7,773 nucleotides of DNA from Polyangiaceae bacterium (GTDB lineage Bacteria > Myxococcota > Polyangia > Polyangiales > Polyangiaceae), in the NCBI GenBank assembly GCA_025936205.1, contig JAICTU010000439.1, positions 1-7,773 of the forward strand. Reading direction: 5' to 3'. Shown in pieces: positions 4,770 to 7,773 of this stretch. The notes beneath the pieces are model-generated. The model was given only the letters and a program-made list of their open reading frames with translations, did no database searches and had not been told where the DNA came from. The position numbers and the translations under genes are program-made. Numbering within the stretch: position 1 is the first letter of the stretch; the number at the start of each line of letters is the position of its first letter.

Positions 4770-5678
4770 ATGAATGGACCAGTGGCCCGGGGTGTGGTCG
4801 TCACGGGCGCGTCGAGCGGCATCGGGCGAGCTACCGCGCTGTTGCTCGCCGCGCGCGGGTTTCGGGTGTTTGCGGGGGTGCGCCGACCCATTGACGGCAG
4901 CGCGATCGAAAATGAGGGTGCTGGGGCGGTCATCGCGATCCAGCTCGACGTGACTGATCGCGCGATGATCGAGCGGGCTGCAGAGGCCGTGCGCGAGCGG
5001 CTGGGCGGTGCTGGACTGTACGCCCTGGTCAACAACGCTGGCATCGCCCAGCCCTCTCCGGTCGAGTATCTGAGCGACGAGAGTCTGCGCCGCCAGTTCG
5101 ACGTCAACGTTTTCGGACAGATCGCCGTGACGCAGGCGTTCCTGCCGCTGATCCGCGACGCGCGCGGGCGCATCGTCAACATCGGTTCGGTCGGGAGCCA
5201 CATCGCGCTGCCATTCGGCGGTGCGCTCTGCGCCTCGAAGGCGGCGTTCAGCTCGCTGAGCGAATCGCTGCGGCTGGAGCTGCGCTCGTCCGGTATCCAC
5301 GTGTGCTTGATCGAGCCCGGGGCGATCCACACGCCCGCCGTCGACAAGACGCTGGGAGACCCGGAGCAGCTGATCCGCTCGCTGCCAGCGGAAGGCGTGG
5401 CGCGGTACGGTGACTCGCTGCGGGAGTTCATGCGTCGCGGTTACTCGCGCGAGAGCAAAGGTAGCCCTCCGCGAGTGGTGGCCGAGGCCGTGCTCCACGC
5501 GATCACTGCCCGGCGGCCGCGGCTGCGCTATGTCGTCGGCGCAGACGCTCGTACGATGGTCGCCTTGCCGCGCCTGTTGCCGGAGCGCCTGCTCGATCGC
5601 GTCCGGCTGCGCATGCTGGGGCTGCGCAGCGACTTCGGTGGTGAAGCGCGCAGAGCCGCTTCAGTGGGCGCGCAGTGA
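4770..5678 (+). CDS. Short-chain dehydrogenase/reductase family protein lacking the catalytic Tyr
   Basis: 302 aa, classical SDR fold resembling the 17beta-HSD/retinol-dehydrogenase-like branch. The Rossmann motif TGASSGIG is at residues 12-19, LDVTD at 59-63 (adenine pocket), NNAG at 88-91, the structural Asn at 113 (FDVNVFG), the active-site Ser at 140 (NIGSVGS) and Lys157 in CASKAAF. The residue four before Lys157, where the proton-donating Tyr should be, is Leu153 (codon CTC at 5226-5228), so the Asn-Ser-Tyr-Lys tetrad is broken. IEPGAIHTP (181-189) is the usual post-beta6 loop, and the C-terminal 60 residues match the extended substrate region of this branch. Basic residues after the second strand (VRRP) hint at NADP(H). 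The protein is cytoplasmic with no signal peptide. It may bind nucleotide without normal oxidoreductase activity, or use another residue. The serine hydrolase gene follows after 24 bases, so they are probably co-transcribed. Confidence 0.9.
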   Translation: MNGPVARGVVVTGASSGIGRATALLLAARGFRVFAGVRRPIDGSAIENEGAGAVIAIQLDVTDRAMIERAAEAVRERLGGAGLYALVNNAGIAQPSPVEYLSDESLRRQFDVNVFGQIAVTQAFLPLIRDARGRIVNIGSVGSHIALPFGGALCASKAAFSSLSESLRLELRSSGIHVCLIEPGAIHTPAVDKTLGDPEQLIRSLPAEGVARYGDSLREFMRRGYSRESKGSPPRVVAEAVLHAITARRPRLRYVVGADARTMVALPRLLPERLLDRVRLRMLGLRSDFGGEARRAASVGAQ

Positions 5679-5702
5679 GCAGTTGCCGGCAACGAGCGCA
5701 TC

Positions 5703-6863
5703 ATGTCGAAGCCTGTGTCTGATACAAAACCGCCGCTCGATGCGGCGCAACTGAACGCGGCCTTGGATCGCGTCCATGCCGCCGGTATCCCCGGGGTGTT
5801 CGCCGAGGTTCGAGCCGTTGGCCAAGTGTGGCGCAGCGCGGCGGGGATGGCCGATGTCACGACGGGTGATCCCGTGACCCCGGACATGAAGCATCGCATC
5901 GGCAGCGTCACCAAGGCCTTCACCAGCGCCGCGGTCCTGCAACAAATCCAGAGGGGTGAGCTTCAGCTCGACGCCCCGGTCGGCCAGTACCTGCCGCGGT
6001 TGGTACCCGGAGAACGTGGCCGCGCGATCACGGTCCGCATGCTCCTCAACCACACGAGCGGCCTCGCCGAATACCTCCCCTCTGCGTACCCATCGCTCGC
6101 GGCCTTTCCGAGGCTGGCGGACACGACACCACAAAGCCTGGACGATCATCAGTTCAAGCAATTTGCGCGCACCGACTTGATCCAGATGGGTGTCACCGCT
6201 CCCCCGGTGGGCACGCCCGGCGGGACTCCAGGGGTATATTCCAATACGAACTACCTGCTGCTCTGTGAGCTCTTGGAGCTGCTCACAGGCGCGGCAGCGG
6301 AGGCGTGTATCACCGAGAATGTGATTGAGCGTGCCGGGCTCCAGCACACCGAGTTTCCGGCGAGTCCGCGCATCGAGGGGGCGCACTCGCGGCTGTACGA
6401 GGCGTGGTTTGGCATGATTGACCCCCCGCGCGACTACAGCGTCTTCGACATGTCCTGGGTCGGTCCGGCGGCATCTCTCATCTCGACCGTCGCTGACCTC
6501 AACCGCTTTTTCGCCCTGCTGCTGGAGGGTGCCATCGTCGACCGTACATCCCTGGCGCAAATGCAGAGCACTGTCCCGGTCATCTCCCAGGAGGGAAAGA
6601 AGATCGAATACGGCCTCGGCCTGCACCGGCGGGAAGTTCCCGGTTGCGGTACCTTCTGGGGCCACGATGGCTCGGTCTGGGGTGGCGGAGCCATGTCCAT
6701 GGCGAGTGCGGATGGCAAGCGGCAGATGTCCGTCGCGATCAACCTGCAAAGGTGGAACGCGCTGGGCCCCCAGGGGAAGCCGCTTCCTCACCCGATCGAT
6801 GAAGCGCTGGCGAGCCTCTACGCGCTGGCGATGTGCGGCGCTTCGCCAAGCAGTGGCGGCTAA
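5703..6863 (+). CDS. Class C beta-lactamase-like serine hydrolase
   Basis: 386 aa, beta-lactamase/transpeptidase-like family (PF00144). The catalytic S-x-x-K is Ser68-Val-Thr-Lys71 in HRIGSVTKAF. The family motif LLNHTSGL lies at 114-121. The second catalytic motif Y-x-N is Tyr179-Ser-Asn181 in GVYSNTNYLLL. The third motif is His321-Asp-Gly323 in FWGHDGSVWGG, which takes the place of KTG. Relatives include D-alanyl-D-alanine carboxypeptidases, esterases such as EstB types, and D-aminopeptidases. True beta-lactamase activity cannot be assumed. The N-terminus (MSKPVSDTKPPLDAAQL) has no signal peptide or anchor, so a cytoplasmic esterase or amidase is more likely than a cell-wall enzyme. The gene starts 24 bases after the SDR stop with only a weak GAG upstream, suggesting an operon with the SDR. 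All catalytic motifs are intact. The substrate is unknown. Confidence 0.9.
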   Translation: MSKPVSDTKPPLDAAQLNAALDRVHAAGIPGVFAEVRAVGQVWRSAAGMADVTTGDPVTPDMKHRIGSVTKAFTSAAVLQQIQRGELQLDAPVGQYLPRLVPGERGRAITVRMLLNHTSGLAEYLPSAYPSLAAFPRLADTTPQSLDDHQFKQFARTDLIQMGVTAPPVGTPGGTPGVYSNTNYLLLCELLELLTGAAAEACITENVIERAGLQHTEFPASPRIEGAHSRLYEAWFGMIDPPRDYSVFDMSWVGPAASLISTVADLNRFFALLLEGAIVDRTSLAQMQSTVPVISQEGKKIEYGLGLHRREVPGCGTFWGHDGSVWGGGAMSMASADGKRQMSVAINLQRWNALGPQGKPLPHPIDEALASLYALAMCGASPSSGG

Positions 6864-6890
6864 GCGGTCGGCAGGCGTTTTGAGCATTCC

Positions 6891-6909
6891 GCGGCGCCTT
6901 TTCCGCCGC
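6891..6909. terminator. Hairpin between serine hydrolase and cupin genes
   Basis: GCGGCG (6891-6896) pairs with CGCCGC (6904-6909) around a 7-base loop CCTTTTC, giving a 6-bp all-GC stem 27 bases after the hydrolase stop. No U-run follows, so it may be a weak terminator, an mRNA end-stabilising hairpin, or chance. If it terminates, the cupin would need its own promoter, which I cannot identify in the remaining 31 bases. Confidence 0.3.
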
Positions 6910-6940
6910 TACGTTCAAGCCTCGGCTCAAAGCCTGTCGC

Positions 6941-7357
6941 ATGTTCTCGCGTATGGAACCTGCAACACATCCCTCCTCGGTAGATCTGATCCATGGTACG
7001 CACTTCAACCCGCGCTCGAAGCTCAGCGTGGATGTGCCCGGCGCGGGCTACCTCGCCCTGGGTGACTACCAGGCCAGCGTGTCGAGCATGGTCGGTGTCA
7101 TCCGCGTAGACAATACGCGCGACTCGAATGCATGGGAGCGCCATGACCACGGCGACGAATTACTCATCCTGCTGGCTGGCTCCCTCACCATGACGCTGCG
7201 AGACGCGGAAGGCCGGACGACAGAGCAATCCATGTCGATGGGAGATGTCCTCATCATACCGAGCGGCGCTGCCCATCGAGCCCGGCTTCACACGGACGAG
7301 GTCCAGCTGCTGTTTGTGACTCCCCGCACCGGTACGAAAGAGTGGCTCGACGTCTAA
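6941..7357 (+). CDS. Small cupin-domain protein
   Basis: 138 aa from ATG 6941. A second in-frame ATG at 6953 (giving 134 aa) is equally possible, because neither start has a clear ribosome binding site. A single cupin_2-type beta-barrel fills residues 45-128. Motif 1 is RHDHGDELLILLAG with His68, His70, Glu73 and Gly80. Motif 2 is GDVLIIPSGAAH with Gly101, Pro107, Gly109 and His112. Three His and one Glu make a complete metal-binding set. Such small cupins bind a metal and act as dioxygenases, isomerases, sugar or small-molecule binders, or regulatory sensors; none is specifically indicated. There is no signal peptide. It lies 77 bases after the serine hydrolase gene, possibly the third gene of that operon. 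Its TAA overlaps by 4 bases the tail of the convergent AraC-family frame. Confidence 0.82.
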   Translation: MFSRMEPATHPSSVDLIHGTHFNPRSKLSVDVPGAGYLALGDYQASVSSMVGVIRVDNTRDSNAWERHDHGDELLILLAGSLTMTLRDAEGRTTEQSMSMGDVLIIPSGAAHRARLHTDEVQLLFVTPRTGTKEWLDV

Positions 7358-7773
7358 CCGAGAGTGCCGCCAAAGCGTACGGATGACAGCGCCTGACTCG
7401 GTGCCATGCCGAACTGTGCCTGGAACACTCTAGAAAAGTGGGCGCCATCAGCAAAGCCCCCCGCCAGGGCGGCTTCAGTCAGCGAGGCGCCTGACTCGAC
7501 GGAGGCGACGGCACGGCGCAACCTGCGCCACCGCAGATAGGCGCGCGGGTTCAGCCCCAGCTCGTCCGTAAAGCGATGACGCAGCTGGCGCAGCGACAGG
7601 CCCGATTGTCGCGCCAGCTGCGTCATCCGGATTTCTCGCTCCGGCGCGCGGGGGTCCAGCAGCGCGCAAATGCGCACCACGGCAGGGTGCCGCGGCGCCT
7701 AGACACGCACAGCCTCATCCGGTGCGACCCCAGCGAGCAGCGCACGTGCCAGCAGGCGCGCGTCCTACGGCGC
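7354..7773 (-). pseudogene. AraC-family regulator, C-terminal DNA-binding half, interrupted by two amber codons
   Basis: The intact portion (GTG 7680 down to TAG 7356-7354, 108 aa) holds the two helix-turn-helix units of an AraC/XylS domain. The first is about residues 18-40 (MTQLARQSGLSLRQLRHRF), followed by the linker helix with PRAYLRWRRLRRA. The second is about residues 67-90 (LTEAALAGGFADGAHFSRVF, then FGMAPSQ). The same frame continues upstream with gene-like sequence: DARLLARALLAGVAPDEAV, RV, a TAG at 7701-7699, then APRHPAVVRIC directly into the HTH domain. A second TAG is at 7767-7765. This upstream text matches the normal connection between an N-terminal sensor domain and the HTH domain, and its codon use matches too. 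The gene therefore seems truncated or decayed, unless the ambers are sequencing errors. A short HTH-only protein from GTG 7680 is possible, but that start has no ribosome binding site. It converges on the cupin gene and could once have regulated the SDR-hydrolase-cupin group. Confidence 0.75.

Noticed and set aside
4455..5498. Minus-strand open frame of 347 codons opposite the SDR gene
   Set aside because: It is antisense to a gene with clear family motifs, and its His/Arg/Gln-rich translation is typical of a shadow in GC-rich DNA.
5661..6887. Minus-strand open frame of 408 codons opposite the serine hydrolase gene
   Set aside because: The plus-strand product has all three catalytic motifs of its family; the antisense translation has no recognisable domain.
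7354..7773. Amber recoding (TAG read as an amino acid) in the AraC-family frame
   Set aside because: No suppressor tRNA or pyrrolysine genes are visible, and no other gene in the window has in-frame TAG. Decay or sequence error is simpler, so recoding is kept only as a remote alternative.

Overview
The window is GC-rich bacterial DNA with densely packed metabolic and cell-envelope genes. It shows no phage, IS element, CRISPR array, tRNA or rRNA. Two predicted lipoproteins carry long Gly/Ser/Ala/Thr-rich linkers behind the lipid anchor, and one of these has a Cys-rich tail. That style is typical of Myxococcota, especially Polyangia (Sorangium-like), so a myxobacterium or close relative is the best guess. 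The assignment is an inference from composition and protein style, not a database result.

Left part, minus strand (2180 down to 1): a Cys-rich, Gly-linker lipoprotein; then a lipoprotein with a ThuA-like domain; then, after a 514-base gap, the first 58 codons of a molybdenum hydroxylase (xanthine dehydrogenase/aldehyde oxidase type) [2Fe-2S] subunit, cut by the window edge. A divergent regulatory region (2181-2536) contains an AT-rich perfect palindrome. It separates this block from a 91-aa helical protein on the plus strand that I do not recognise.

Middle (2813-3599): no secure gene. It holds a possible frameshifted coding remnant on the minus strand (about 2880-3192). Downstream lies a promoter-like stretch with an inverted repeat of LysR-box geometry, a tandem 9-bp repeat and a sigma70-like -35/-10 pair.

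Right part, plus strand: an exported SGNH/GDSL esterase lipoprotein resembling carbohydrate esterase family 3; a classical short-chain dehydrogenase whose catalytic Tyr is Leu; 24 bases later a class C beta-lactamase-like serine hydrolase; then a small cupin. The SDR and the serine hydrolase look like one operon, with the cupin possibly its third member. Convergent to the cupin, overlapping it by 4 bases, is the DNA-binding half of an AraC-family regulator. Its reading frame clearly continues upstream through two in-frame amber codons, which suggests a decaying or truncated regulator.

I see no clear new defence or mobile system. The points most worth checking are the Tyr-less SDR, the amber-interrupted AraC gene, the AT-rich palindrome, and the unrecognised 91-aa protein.
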